Shown here in pieces: positions 35,301-48,600 of a stretch of 64,000 nt of DNA. The notes below the pieces were generated by a model. That model was not told the origin of the DNA and did not search any database. It saw nothing but the letters and a program-made list of their open reading frames with translations. How positions within the stretch are numbered: the stretch's first letter is position 1; every line of letters begins with the position of its first letter. Source of the stretch: Diplosphaera chodatii (Eukaryota; Chlorophyta; Trebouxiophyceae; Prasiolales; Stichococcaceae); the NCBI GenBank assembly GCA_032358165.1, contig JAALGY010000032.1, forward strand, positions 3,596,001 to 3,660,000. The letters run 5' to 3'. Made by a program: the position numbers and the translations under genes.

Positions 35301-38300
35301 CTAAGCAATGGCGTGCAGCATGTGCACATGCCGGACGCTTGCTGTGCATGCCTTCTGCGCCTGCGGCAGACGGCATGTTGCTGAGTGGCACCTTCTCTTG
35401 CAGCGCGGCCTGCAGCTTGTCGATGCCCGTGCGCATCTTAGCGCCGCCGGTCTCAAGCCGGGCGTTGGCGGCCCTCAGCGCTGCAGCCTCCTCTGCCAGC
35501 TCAGCACCGCCAGCCGTTGACTGGCGAGCCGCCTGCAGCTCTGCCTCCAGCTGCGCCGAGGCCGCCTCCAAGCTGGCAATCTTCTCCTCCAGAGCTGCGA
35601 CATCAGCGGCCGCCTGCTGGGATGATTGCAGTCCGACTTCCAGCTCAGCAACCCGTCGCTGCAGCTCAGCAGCATCGGCCGCCGCCTGCTGCGCTGCTTG
35701 AAGGTCCGCCCGCGCTGCCGCCAGCTCCTCCTGGAGTGCCGCCAAGCCTTGTGCCCCCTGCTGAGCTGCGTGGAGTTGCTCCTGCAGCTGCATGTTTGCT
35801 GCTTCCAGATTGGCAAACTGCTCCGCCGCTGCTGCAGCCCCCGCTACCGACTGCTGCGTTGTGTCCAGCTCCGCTTGGAGAGAGGCAACGTGCTCCCGCA
35901 GGCCTGCAACCGCCGCCGCCTCTTGCTGGGCTGACTGCAGCTGGATTGCCAGCTCTGACGCCTGCTGCTGACCCGCTTCCGTGTCGCCCGCTGCCTGCTG
36001 CGCATCAGCAAGGTCAGCCTCCAAGGCGGTGACCCTGTGCTGCAGCTGCTGCGTCTCCCCGGCCGCATCCTTTGCAGCGGCCAGCTCAGCCTTGAGGCGG
36101 GCTACCTCCTGTTGCAGGCCCACAGCCCCTTCTGCTTGAGCGGGCACGCTGTCCACTTGCGCCTGCAGGCGCTGCTGCTCCTGCTGTGCAGCCACCAGCT
36201 GCTGCTGCAGATCCCGCACCTGCTGCTGCAACTCCTGTACCTGCTCCTGCAATGCCGGATCAGCAGTGCCGCCGTTTGCTGCTGGTGGTGCTTGCTCCTC
36301 ATTGTCAGGACGATGGTCTGCAGCGGCTGCTGCTGGCTGGTCCTGCTGGGGGGCCTGCTGCAACTCTGCAAGATGCTGCTGCACCGGCCGCAGGTCGGCC
36401 TCCAGAGCGGTTACATGCTGCTGCAGACGGGCCGCCTCCTCAGATGCTTCCCGTCGCTTCTGCTGCTGCTGGTGTTGCACACTGGCCAGCTGTTCCTGTG
36501 CACAGCATATGTCACGCCTGAAGCTGGCCCTGCTGTTGAGAGAGGCACGTGTGTTCAAGCAGCGCAAATGGCGAGGAGATCATGCTTGACTGACCTGGGC
36601 ATCGGCAGCCTCTGCCAGTGCCTCGCCCAGCTGCTGCTGCACTGCAACCAGCTGGCGCTCGGCCTCCTCTTGCGCCTGAGGAACCACAGGTAACGTTTGA
36701 CGGGCCGTCTCACGACACGCCGATGGCAAACAGGACACCAATCTGAAAGCGACTGTCACGCCGCTTGTGTACAGAGGCGTCCCAACGGCGTCACCTGGCG
36801 GTTGACGGTGAGTTGCTGCTGCGCCATGCGCTGCTGGTCCTGCGACGCCGCCGCCGCCTGCTGCAGGTCCGCCACCTGCTGCTGCGCCGTCGCCAGCTCA
36901 GCCCTGCTGGATGCGGAGGCCGCTTCAGCGTCGGCTGCCGCCGCCGCCGACGCTGCCTGCAGCTCCGCACGGGCCGCCTGAGACTCTGCCACTGCTGTCG
37001 CTGCCTGGTCCGCTCGCCATTGAGCGGCTTCCAGCTGCTTGCCGGCGTCCGCCAGCTGCCGCCGAAGCTGCTCGGCTTCCGACTGATGTCCTGCCAAATC
37101 CTGGCTGAGCTGTGCAACCTCCGCTGCAGCGGCGTCGGTCGAAACGCCATCTGGTGCCGCTGCAGCCGCTGCATGCCCGTCCTGCTGGTGCTGCTGCGCC
37201 GCCACAGCTCCGCCGGCCGTGGCGTCTGCGGCAGTGCCGGCTGCTGCTTCCGGCGGCTGCCGGTTTGCGGGCTGCTGGTCCGGGACTCGCTCCAGGGCCT
37301 CGTCCCGCTGGCGCTGCGCCTCCTCCAGCTGCCGCCGCAGCGTCAGGATCTGTCGCTTGGCGCGCCCCAGCCGCAGCTTGAACTCCGCCACCTGCACGCA
37401 GACATCCAAACCTAATCCCCAAACCCATGCACAGCCACTAGTACCCCTCAGCTTGGGCTGGATACGCCTCCCTTGATGCCAGACAGTGATGCGAGTTGCA
37501 CACAAAGCGCTCATCGGAACATGCTTGCATGCTTAGGAGGGTGCGACGCGGGATTTTGCATCCGCAGACCTGGTCGGCATCGCTGGCGCCAGCTGCCGCA
37601 GCAGCCTCACCAGGCGCCTTGGCTGGCGATGCTGCAGGCGTGGCTATGCCAGCGGTATCTGCAGCAGACGCCTGCGCAGCCGTCAGCTGCTGAGCCAGCT
37701 CCACGTTCTGCTGCTCTGCTGCCGCTGCGGCCGCCTTAACGTCCCTCAGCTCTGCTTCAGTCTGCTGCAGCTGCCGTTGCGCCTCCTGTGCCTGCTGCGG
37801 CATAAGAAGATTGGGTAATGAGGAGTCCTTGGCTGACCAATGATGTACGAGGGGCGCACAGCTGAGAAGCATGTGTGACGCCGCATGAGTACGGAAACCC
37901 GCACAGAGGTTGCATTTGGCAGTGAGGTTGCATCTGGATGGCAAGGCTGCAAGCGGTGGTGGACCCACCACTGCGGCCCTTGCATCAGCGTCGCGTGCCA
38001 GCTGCTGCGCCCCCCGCAGCGCCTCATGCACATCCCCAAGCTCTGCTGCCGAGTCCGCCGCAGCCTATGAATCCAACAGTGTCTTGGAGTGAGTGTTGGC
38101 ACCCAGGTACACAGTCCCCATGCCCTTGCATGGTAACGACCGCTCGCTTGAGCATTCAGCAGGTTGCCCGAGAGCGCCGTGATGTGTTGACAGTCTGTTT
38201 CTCAGATCGCCTCCTACTGCTTCTGCTTGCTGGTATTGCTCACCGCCTCTGCAGCCTTCAGACGGGCTCGCAACTCTGCAACCTGCTTCCGCAGGCTTGC

Positions 38301-39107
38301 TGCTTCCTCACTGCCGTGGAGGGGCTTGCTGATGCTGCTGCTGCTGCTGCTGCTCACGAGCTTGGGCGCCGGCGCTGCAGGGTGGTCCAGCGGCACCTCC
38401 TCGAAGCCATCGAAGCCGTTCTCCTGATCCCAACCGCCCATGAGGCCTGCACACATGACAAGTTTCACAAGGATCAATCACTGGTAGCTAGTATGACCCA
38501 CAGCACTTGTGGATGCCGAACGATGTGCTGCTGTGCCGTGGCCTCGCTCTTGCTGCATATGCAGCACACTGCATACATGCTGCATGGGTACGCTGCATGT
38601 TCTAATGCATCTGGTGAGATGTATTCGCACCCGCGTCCGACATATGCAGACCGCCGCCATGGTGCTGCTGGCTGTCCGCATCTGCTGCGTTCGCGTCGGC
38701 GTCATCCGCGCCCGGCTCGATGGCAAGCACCGAGTCAGCAAGCGCCCCAACCTGGTTTCGGGCAAAGTCCTGCCCAGTGGCAAAGACAGTGGTTCTGTTG
38801 TTGACATAGGACCGAAGCAGGCGCAGCCGGCACTGTCGTCCAACCCTGATGCGCTTTTACACCGGACCTGCTGCTTTGGCAACTCAGCCCACCCGCTACA
38901 CGATGTCAGTTTTGGCAGAATACATCTGGTACGAATGCAACTAGTGACAGGTGTGAACGGTCGACAGCGCACACATATCAGGTGCTTCCTGCCTGTTGTT
39001 ATACCACTGGATGATCTTAGAGCAAGTCTCACCAGCTGCTCGTCCAACTTGAGGCTGGCAGCCTGCTGCGAAAGCTTCTCGCCGAAGGAACTCAACTGAC
39101 CCCACAT
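32345..39107 (-). CDS. Golgin-like long coiled-coil protein
   Basis: About 15 exons on the minus strand. The start is the ATG at 39105-39107 in exon 39033-39107 (MWGQLSSFGEKLSQQAASLK), joined in phase to 38652-38769 (DFARNQVGALADSVLAIEPG) and 38244-38446 (contains GGWDQENGFDGFEEVPLD, a Ser tract, and the first heptads). Further exons lie at about 37,965-38,065; 37,569-37,798; 36,795-37,393; 36,593-36,672; 35,390-36,495; 35,034-35,246; 34,585-34,752; 34,213-34,401; 33,740-33,982; 33,355-33,530; 32,996-33,165; and 32,345-32,780. They encode an almost unbroken Ala/Gln/Glu/Leu heptad coiled coil of well over 1000 residues. The amphipathic N-terminus resembles those of TMF- and GMAP-type golgins, which sense curved Golgi membranes. 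I see no GRIP domain at the C-terminus (DLAWQVTLLRSDAG...). Golgi tethering is inferred from architecture. Coiled-coil composition alone cannot exclude other filament-like roles. Confidence 0.75.
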
Positions 39108-39627
39108 GCTTATTGCAGAGGGTCGCTACTCTACCTGACGCTGCCACGGGACATGGTTGCCCTGTGCATGTCGCACATCGTCATCATGCCAGCACCACAA
39201 TCGCCCAAGCAATTGTGGAGTTCACCGCGGCGTGCATCCAGCGGCCTGCGTGAACAACACTGATCCGTGAACTGCTGACAGTGACGTTTCTGATGGAAGT
39301 CACAGCGGGCTTGCTAACATCTTCGATCGACAGATCAAGATGTTCAAGTGGACCAGGGTGGCAGGTTCCAGTAGCAAATTGCCTCTTTCCAGGTTACATC
39401 CTCTTCCAACGGACTACCATGGACTCCCGAGCACAGCTCAACCCACAGCACATGGTGGTATGTATCAGTACAATGCTGTTGGGCCGACTGCAATGTTCTG
39501 ATGCTTAAGTTGTGGTGCGCAAAAGCTTCGCACAAATGCTGCGGCCAGGTCTTCTGAGTCGGGCGCCAACGCCAAAGTGCCGCAGGCCAATCAAGGGCAG
39601 CCATGCGTGCGAGTGCTGCAGCCGCCT
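39108..39627. other. Intergenic region
   Basis: Upstream of the golgin-like gene and downstream of the 5-phosphatase gene, both minus strand. A reverse-strand TGTAA (39394-39398) lies about 230 bp beyond the 5-phosphatase stop codon. No gene seen. Confidence 0.5.
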
Positions 39628-42600
39628 CTAGTCGTCCCATCTGCCAAAGGCGCTGTACGTCCCGCCATATGAGACGGCGTCCTGTCGCAACGAGGGGGCG
39701 ATGTGGCTGCGCTTGGATGTGGGCGCGCACGTGACGCTGAGCCGCAGCTGCTGCAGGGCATCTTTCGGACCGCCGATGGAGGCCAGCGGCAGCACCCGCA
39801 CCGCCAGCCTCGCCTGCAGCATTGATCGTCAGCGGCCGGTGAGCGCAGGCGAACCGCACGAAAGTGCAGCAGGGTCAGCAGGGTCAGCAGCAGCTGCCGA
39901 GGCAGCCAGTCTGCCTTGATGCACGAGGTCCAGATGCGTGCCTACCGCTGCCTGCAGGGTCCAGTCAGCTGATACATGGCAGCACAGCGAAAGCAGCGAA
40001 CCTGCAGAGGGCGGCTGCGGTGGGAGGGGTGCGCGCCAAGGCAGATGGCGCAGCGCTCCCCCGGCCGCAGCACCCCCCTGGATGGGTGCGCCATCAGCCA
40101 CGATGGCAGGCCATCACGCGTCACGCCGCTGGTCTGCACAGCAGCGGTGAAGACCATCACACGCACCAGACTGATGGCAAATGCATCCGCCACGGCACAT
40201 GCAAGCTGCCCGTCCAAACAGAGGCCAAAGCATGTTCAGCGCTGACAATTTCGAAGGTGTTTGCCAGGATGCGATGGTGGCGCTTGTGCCAGCAGCTCAC
40301 CATGGCAGGCGCCAGGGAGAACGCTGCCGCTGCTGTGCCGGTGTTGTGCAGGAACAGGAGCTCCGCGGGCGGGCTGCCGGCCTCGATGGTCACCGCCGCC
40401 GAAGACAGCTGCACTGCGGGGGCGCCGTCTGCTGCCGCCGCCCTCGCGCTGGCGGCCGCCAGGATGGCTGAGGCGCGGCTGCGCTTCTTGGCCTGCAGGG
40501 TGTCAGCAGGGCATGAGCACTGTGTGCTGAGCAGCCAGGACCCAGAGTCGGCAGTACAGGCACACGAGATGCAGTGTGCTGCATTTGCAGGAACGTGCCA
40601 GCGTCTGCCTACCTCGTGACTCGTGCAGCTTGCAAGCACCGAGTCCTGTCGGTGCATCGTTCAGACAGTGGAAGGGAGCTGCCTGCATCGAAAGGCAACT
40701 GCTCGCACCTGATCAGTGACGGGCATGCTGATCGCCAGGCGCGCCAGCACCGGCTTGTGGTCCGACTCTGCGGCTTCTGACACCGAGAAGTACGACCTGC
40801 AGCCCACGCGGATCTCCTCTGCCTGCAGCGCCGGCTCCGGGACATCTGGATCGTTAGGCCGCCTCACTTCCTGCAGGCCATCCATCTACATTGCCACTGG
40901 CATGCTGTCGGGCCACACACTTGTAAGTCTGCCATGCATGTAGTGCCGCCACGTCTACCAGGCAGTGACAACGATATGTTACAGGTATACTCCCGATGGT
41001 GCCTCAAGGTTTTGCAGTCAGAGGTGAGCAGCTGTTCCCAGCACAACTATGAGCTCAGTCGGCAGCACCCAGCTGTGTGCTGCAGGCAGTCACCTGTGTG
41101 CTGCTGCGGGTGAGCTCCGAGCCGCGGAAGAGAATGCGGTCGCACCAGGCGGGCACGCGCTGCTTCTCGGAGCTGTCGTACGCCAGCGGCGCCGGGTCCC
41201 CCTTGTCAAACTTGTACGTCGGCGCAAAGCCGATCGCAGCTTCGTGCATGAAGCGGAACACGTTGCCGGCCGCCATCTCCCGCCGGAGTTGGTCCTGCAG
41301 GTCCACAGGCCCACAGGAATCGTCGTGCTGACTGGGTCCTTTCAGCATTGCCTATTGGCCAATGGTAGCGACCCGGAAGGTCCTTGCAAGCCACAGGCCC
41401 ACAAAAACGTCTGTCGTCAACAGTGCTGCCGTGCACCTGTGTGAGCAGCTGCTGCAGGGCAGCCTGGTCGCGCTTCAGGAGAAACCTGCGGATGGTGCCC
41501 ACGACGGCATCCCGCTCGCCCATGATGCGGTAGTTGAAGTCGCCCATCCACACCAGCAGCTCTGCCGACCCCACCCCCTCGCCCTGGCGTCACCAAACCG
41601 AAAAGAATACTCACATTGCTGCAGCCCGAATCACACTGTCATGGAGCAAACATCCACATGCCAGTGCGCGCACTTGTGATGGATTTTGATTGCATGGATG
41701 GCCGGTGACACAGCCCTTTCGGGTACAGCAGGACAGGCTCCCAACATGAGCCAGCCGCTGGACGGCTGGACGCCCAGCATGGCTGTAAGACGTGCTCACC
41801 TGCACCTCGGTCTCATCCTGCAGCGCCATGATCTGCCCCTCCGCTTCTGCCACCTCGATGCGATTTGCCGAGCCGGCGTGCTTCACCTCCCGGCCGCCGC
41901 CGCCATGGAGCTCCTCATCCATGGCCGCGCCCCGCTTGAATGCCAGCTGCGCCGTGATCTGCGCATAGTTGGCATTGCGCGCCTCCACCGCGCCCTGCAG
42001 CCGATAATCCCGCTCAGCACCAATGACAGGATGACACTTCCGATCCCCAGCGAAGACCACACTAACCCCGTTCAAAGCTGGGGCATTGATGTTGGGGCCT
42101 GCAGTATGGCGGCCCTGCGCAGGCACGTGCTCTGCATGCACAGGTTTGCAGGCATCGGCCTCAAAGTGCTGCTGGGAGTGCCGTGCCAGAGCTTTGCCGT
42201 GCGGAGACTCCGCCATGGAGGCGGATGCTGGTCTCGAGGGCGACGATTTTGACAGCAGCAGGCGGGGCGGCGCACGCAGCACACTGCCAGTGCGCACCGC
42301 CTGACAGGTCATGCGCATCATTCAGCAGTGTGTCTGCACCTCTGCATCTGGTATGATTGTGCGCTGCAGGTGAGCAATCATCAGCAGTGCTGGCTGGCAG
42401 CATGTCTGCTCTGCAGCACAATGTATCTGGTGCAAGTTTCGTCACCTGCTGCCCAACAAATGCTGTTGGCGTCCTGTGAGCCTGAGCATGAAACAGCACC
42501 AATCGACACAGCACAGTGCCAAAGGGTATGCTTGTCACCGAGCAGTCTAGAGCAAGGCTGACCGTTTCCTATCTAGATATTGCCAGTCTTGATTCCAGTT

Positions 42601-45600
42601 GCCATCTGAGTACATTCACCGAATAGGCCACTGTGCCAGGTGTGCATGGCCGTGTAACGAGCGACTGCCTGTGAGGCAGCGACTCCTGTGCATCTGCCTG
42701 CCCTTCCATGCAGGCGCATTGTCTGCCGCAGCCCGCACCTGGTGCGCGGCGAAGTGGCTGGCCAGGAAGGCGACCCGCCGCCGGTGCAGCGTGAAGCCGA
42801 TGGCGACTGCGCCCTTGTTGCCGCCGACGCCCAGCACCCCTGTAGCGACGCTGGCTGTGGCTACCTCGCCCACCACCTCTCGCAGCTCCTGCTCAATGTT
42901 GAGACATATTGCAAAAGTGTAGAGCTGCTGAATGCCAATGTTATGTGGTGAGGCATGCGCCATAGTGGGGGGTTTGCGTGCTGCTCGCATGCAACACCGT
43001 ATTGCTATACATTAGACAGCAGGCCGCGAGCGGGAGACCCTGCACCTCGCGAGCAAAGACGATGACGAGCATGCCGGACAGCTGCCGCAGGCCGACCTTG
43101 TCCCAGCCGCCGCCGAGGACCGCAAGGCATCGCTTGGCCCACCACACCGCATTTGCGTTGCCCTTCTCCTGCAGCATGCATGCGTCGGGGCATGGAAAAC
43201 CGCCTTGTACGTGTTCACTGATGTCATACGCAGAGCAGGGCATGCTCAGCAGCTTGGCAGGCACTCTAGGTATGGTGCGTATTATGCAGCAGTATGACTT
43301 GCCAGCATGCCACGGGCGATAGCGTCTTGGACTGCCGCGATGGCAACGCTCCCGCCGCCCATCTCGATCTCCTGCATGCACCCTCAGCCTCAGGTCAGCA
43401 ACTCCCAATCCGAGATTGCCGATGTCCGGTCAAGTGATACACGCGTAAGAGTCAGTGAACCACCATTCCGGCCTTTGCATATGACAGCCAGCTGAGATGG
43501 TGTCAGAACATCTGTAAAGCAGCCGGCTATCCTATTTCTGGTCATGAATATCTACACTGTAAATCTTTGGGAGCTGAGACATCTGATGATGACATCAGAC
43601 TGCACTGATAGACGTGCATGCCTTGCTAGCATTCATGGCAGCCACGTGCTGGACATCAAGCGCAGGAAGAGCCAGGATAGAGAGCATCTCAGCACAGAAA
43701 GGCAGTTATCGTTGAGGCACCTGCAATCCGACGGCTACCAAGTCCGCACTCTTGGCCGTGTCGCGCAGCGCAGTGAACGTGGCCGAGTCCTCTGGACGCT
43801 GCTCGTTGACGTTCCACGTCAGCACAACACACGCGTAGCTCCGCCTCATGACCAGCTCGGACATCTGGCGCTCCAACTCCTCCCTGCAGCATGTCGACAG
43901 CCCTATGAGAACCTGCTGCACATCGTGCAAGCTGTTCAGGCATTTCATGACATGGTCATGCTGGTCCACACACATTGACATCTGTGTGCTGGTCGCCACA
44001 CACAAGCTGCACCTGCACTTGTCATCTGCTGGGCAGGGTATGGCGGCTGACCACCCGCGCACGCTGCCATCGGCGCCCAGGGTAAACACCCGACGCCCTG
44101 CCTGCGCATGGATGCATGCATGCATTCGCAACAAGTGTGCAAGTGGGCAGCACACCGGGCTGATCCTCGGGGAAGCACATGTATCGTTGCACGCATGCTT
44201 GGAGACGCGGCTTGGTTCGTGCGGCCAGCATGGTGCACACGTGGTGCTGGAGTTGTGATGCAGCGGGCAAGTGTACCACAGACTGCAACGGACTGCCCCC
44301 GGCGAACCTGTGTGATGGACACAACGATCGAGTCGTGTGCCGAGAAGTGCGCCAGCAGCACGGGCTTCGGGCCAGTCTCGAACACGCGCACTGCACCGTC
44401 TGCCAGCCCAACCCACAGCCGCTCACCCACAACCGCTGCGCTCCGGACCCCAATGGTCATTTCCTGCAATAGCAGGCGCACAACTGACCTTGGGCACATC
44501 CTTCAGCGCATCACGTTGTCGATCGCTCTCATGTTAAGAAGCACACCTGCACACCTGGTCGACACCACAGCATGCAGAGAGACCCCGTGGCACTGCTGCC
44601 GGCAGGGCGCACAAGCACTGAAGCCACCATCTGGCATGGTTGGCCCATACACAGCTACCAACAGCTGGAGGCCATGTCGCAAGCACTGTACACGTTCGAC
44701 AATGTTTCATAGACTGCACCAAGTGTTGCAATGCGAGAGTGTCACCTTGAACCACTGGAGGCAGCCACTGGCGGTGTAGCGCTCCAGCAAGCCGTGCTTG
44801 TGGCATGCCCACACGTAGCCGTCCGGCCCTGCAATCAGCGCCTGGTGACAGGAGGCAGGCGCATCATCTCACATGCGAGACTGCCGCGTCACATGGCTCG
44901 TGACAGCAGTGACATGGAGCTGCAAACCACCAGGGAAAGGGTTGTGATGTCACAGACAACAACACAGTCGTGCTCCTCTGCCTTCTGCGAGGGTACGGCA
45001 CTGCCGCACAAGTATCAGCCCTACTCCATTTTCTGATGCTGCCCTGTGGGCCACAAATGCTGCCAATCGAGCTGTGACTTGAGAAGCAAATGTGCTATCG
45101 CCTCACCCGAATGTCACCGTGGCCCTGAGGCTGGTCCGTTGCCTCATCTGTGAGCTGGCTGCCGTGCGCTGAGGAGTTGCTGCCGTGCACAGCCGCCTGT
45201 GCAGACCAAGCACTGCAGTAACAAATAAAGGCTGCAGAGAGCTCCAGGTCCTCTCGCGTGTGTGCTTGTCTTGGCCGTAAGCAATCTGAGGCACACATTG
45301 CAAATACCTCGCCAATGCTGGGGCGCTCGGCGATGCCGGAAGCGGAGGAAGCCGATTCGCCCTCCACACGCGCTGCTATGCGGTTGTGCAGCTTCTTCAG
45401 GAACTTGCCCGCCTTGGCTGCAGCATGACAGCCGGGCCGTATGACGCTGATCGGAACTTTGCGGTGTTGGCATTCAGGTCATGGCACCTGGTGCAGTGCA
45501 GAAGTTCCTGGGCAAAGCTGCACAGCTGCAGACTCCACCTGCGGTGTGCGCCATGTTGTCCCGTGCGATGGTCATCTGCTCGGCCACGCCGGCGAGCCGC

Positions 45601-48600
45601 GTGTCGGTCTGCTCTGCCCAGGCGTGCTGCCGGCGAATCTCCTCCTCCCTAGAAAGCCGTGTGCCCGGTGCCGTCACACCACCAGCCGCATCCAGATCCA
45701 GGCCCTGCATGGGCAACGGCCCAGAGCTTTTTCAGTGACGCACAGCAGCTTGAATGACGGTTGGTCCTGAAGGCAATGCTATCACCTGCTTGCCACATAT
45801 GCTAGACAGCGACGGTAGTTGCCAATGTCCTGTTCCCTGTTGTGCATGCAGATGGCCACACCAATGCAAAACTCATCAGCAGATGACATGCCAGGCAGCA
45901 CGTTCACAATTGTGCATTGCATGTGACTACAACTGCTGCACAAGCTGATGCCTCGTCCCTATCCAGCAAAGCGCTCTGCAAGCCCATGCAGAAAAACAGG
46001 CAGCAGTCATACACTGGGCAGCGGCGCTGCACCTTGGCGCTGTTGATCAGCTGGTCGCTGAAGCTGCCGACCTCAGCATCGCGCGCATACGCGATGCCAC
46101 TGGTGATGCCGCCCTCATAAAAGCTGCCCTGGTTGGCCGCGGGCGCCTCCTCTAACTCGCGGTCCCCGCCGATCTTGCCCAGCCATGCGCCCGTGTCGGC
46201 GGACCACAGGCAGATGGTCTTGCCGCTGCAGCTCCACATGACCTGCATGGGCACACGTTGTCGACAGCATGCATGATGAGCCTCACATCACCTGTGGTCA
46301 TGGTTGCGAGGTCAACGGCCCCGATGACCTGGGACGCCAGGCTGGCAGCCCATACTGCTGTCAGTGGTCGGACTGTCTCCGCACATGTGTTTGATCGCGT
46401 CGCATGCAGCAAAACTCACTCGCTCGTCAACTGAGGCACGGCGGTCACCTGGCCAGTCAGTGGCAGGGCGAGTGCGGAGATGCGGCCGCCGTGGGGCCGG
46501 TTGCCCGAGGCCCCGCGGCGCAGCTCCCGCGGCTCCACCTCGCCCATCGCCGGCCCCTCATGTGGACTTGGCCATATCCTGCACATGCACAGTGCTCGTG
46601 ACATCGGCAGCTGACGTTGCAGGATGAAAGGTAGTCACAAGCCAGAGGGCAGCGAGCATTCCGTATGCACAGAAATGCAGCCCAGCAGGTAGGCAGGCCC
46701 ACACTCTTCTGCGAATCTGTGTCGCGCTCGTCTGTCACATGCACAGATGTATGTAATGACTATACGTATGTATGAGTGGTTTACCTGCCAGCATCACTGA
46801 TGGTGCAATGTCAAGCAATGCAGCCGTCTGAAGGCAGTGCATCGGGTGTGTCACATTCTGCAGTGTTCAGCTGCAGCATGGGCTTGGCACCCTGGTAGGG
46901 CCTACTAGGCAAACTTTACGGCTGCATTTCTGGTATTTGGTGCAGCAACTGCAGGGGATCCCACCTGATGCCGCCACGCGAGTTGGCCACCCACAGGTCG
47001 CCCCAAGCTGTGGCACACATCGCCGTGACTGAGCCGCCGCGGAAGGCCGCGAAGCAGTACCGCCGCTCCACAGCTGCCCCTGGGTCCTCGCCCAGAGTGT
47101 ACCCACAGACCCATCCGTCTGTGTGGCCTGCAGCAGGGGGCAGCCACCGGTGTTCGTGCGGACAAGCACTGAACACTGGTACAGCGGACAGGTATGCAGC
47201 GGTTCTTGCGGTGTCTGCTGCTGCCAGCCAGAAGTGCAGAGTGACAGGCTACCAGGCTTACGGGCAGATCATACACATCTTGTCCGAAGACACATTGCCA
47301 GCTTTGCCTCGATGCTCCTGCACCGCTGGTGCACACTGACATCGACCGGGACACACCCGTCCACATCAGGTCGTTGTGCACGTCCACATGCACGGATGTG
47401 ACGGGTTTGACATCCCGCAGTGGCACCTCCCACCCCGGGGCGGCATCACTGTCCTCTGTCGCCACCTGGTGCGGCATGTCATCCTGCAGGCACATCATAT
47501 CACACTTTAATGACATCAAACCTCTCCGACAAGGGTTGCTCGCGACTACGATCAGGCTTGTGTGCGTGTTAGGCTGCATGTCAGGCTGCAAAAGCTGGGA
47601 CTGTGATCTGCTGTGTTCGTCACTGCTGACCCGGGGGTGGCTGCTGGGGTGCGGCAAGCCCAGGGCGCCAGAGGTGCCAGCCCACTGGATGAAGGCGCCA
47701 GGGGCAGCACCAGGTGCTGGCAGCGCTGCCGGGGCTGCAAGGGCAACAGCACTGTGTCCCTTTGACACTGAGGTTGCCTTTGCAGCGGCAACTTGACTAA
47801 AGGCACAGCAGCAAGTAATGTTCGCTGATGAGCTCAATGGTACGCAAACAGACTGTGGTGCATGGTATGTTCCATATGATACCAGATGGATCGGATCGAC
47901 TGCCTGGCCGCTTAGAAAGGACTGCGAAACGACAAGGAGATACGCAGCATCCCACCAGCAAACAGCGACCCATTGCCAGCGGCCAGCAGCCGCAGCGCTG
48001 CAGAGCGTTTCGGATGCAGCGGCGGCTGCCGCACATCCACTGCCAGGGGTGGCGGCTCCAGCAGTGCATCGCCAACCTGGGGCAAGCGTCAGACTGGTTT
48101 GTGCAGCAGCAGTCTGATAAAGCCTGTTGGCCCTCAATCGAGTGTCGCGGATCCCATTTCATCAATGCAGTCGGTCATCCTTGCGCAATACAAGCTGACA
48201 TGCTGCATTAGCACACGATAGAGTGCAGCAAGGCAGCAGGGGATTTGGCATCAAACAACGGCGCACCTCCAGGGGTTTGAAGCTGGGTGACTGTTGGGGA
48301 ATGCGTAACGGGCTGGGCCTTCGAAGTGCACGGTCTGCACGGTGAAACATACTGAGATTGGCAAAGGCCCCGGGTCTGGGCAGCGTACAAACAGCCTTGC
48401 CTATAGCAAGGTCGCTTGCCGTAGACATTCCATAGGCACAGCTGTGTGCTGCTGCCATCAGGATCTGTGGGGCTGGCATGATCGAGCCTTCCATCTTGTC
48501 GCCCTCACCACTCAGGGACACGACGCCGGCTACGAGCTTGCGCCGCTGCCGCGGGATGTCCACTGTCTGCGCGTGCTTCAGAGTCGGCCGGTCCGCGGCG

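Noticed and set aside
32337..35701. Plus-strand frames of 130-240 codons across the golgin-like gene
   Set aside because: Antisense of Ala/Gln heptad repeats, which rarely contain stops on the opposite strand.
44190..44240. tRNA-like stretch (gcttggttcgtgcgg)
   Set aside because: No complementary acceptor stem or D/anticodon arms around it. It lies in an intron of the 5-phosphatase gene.
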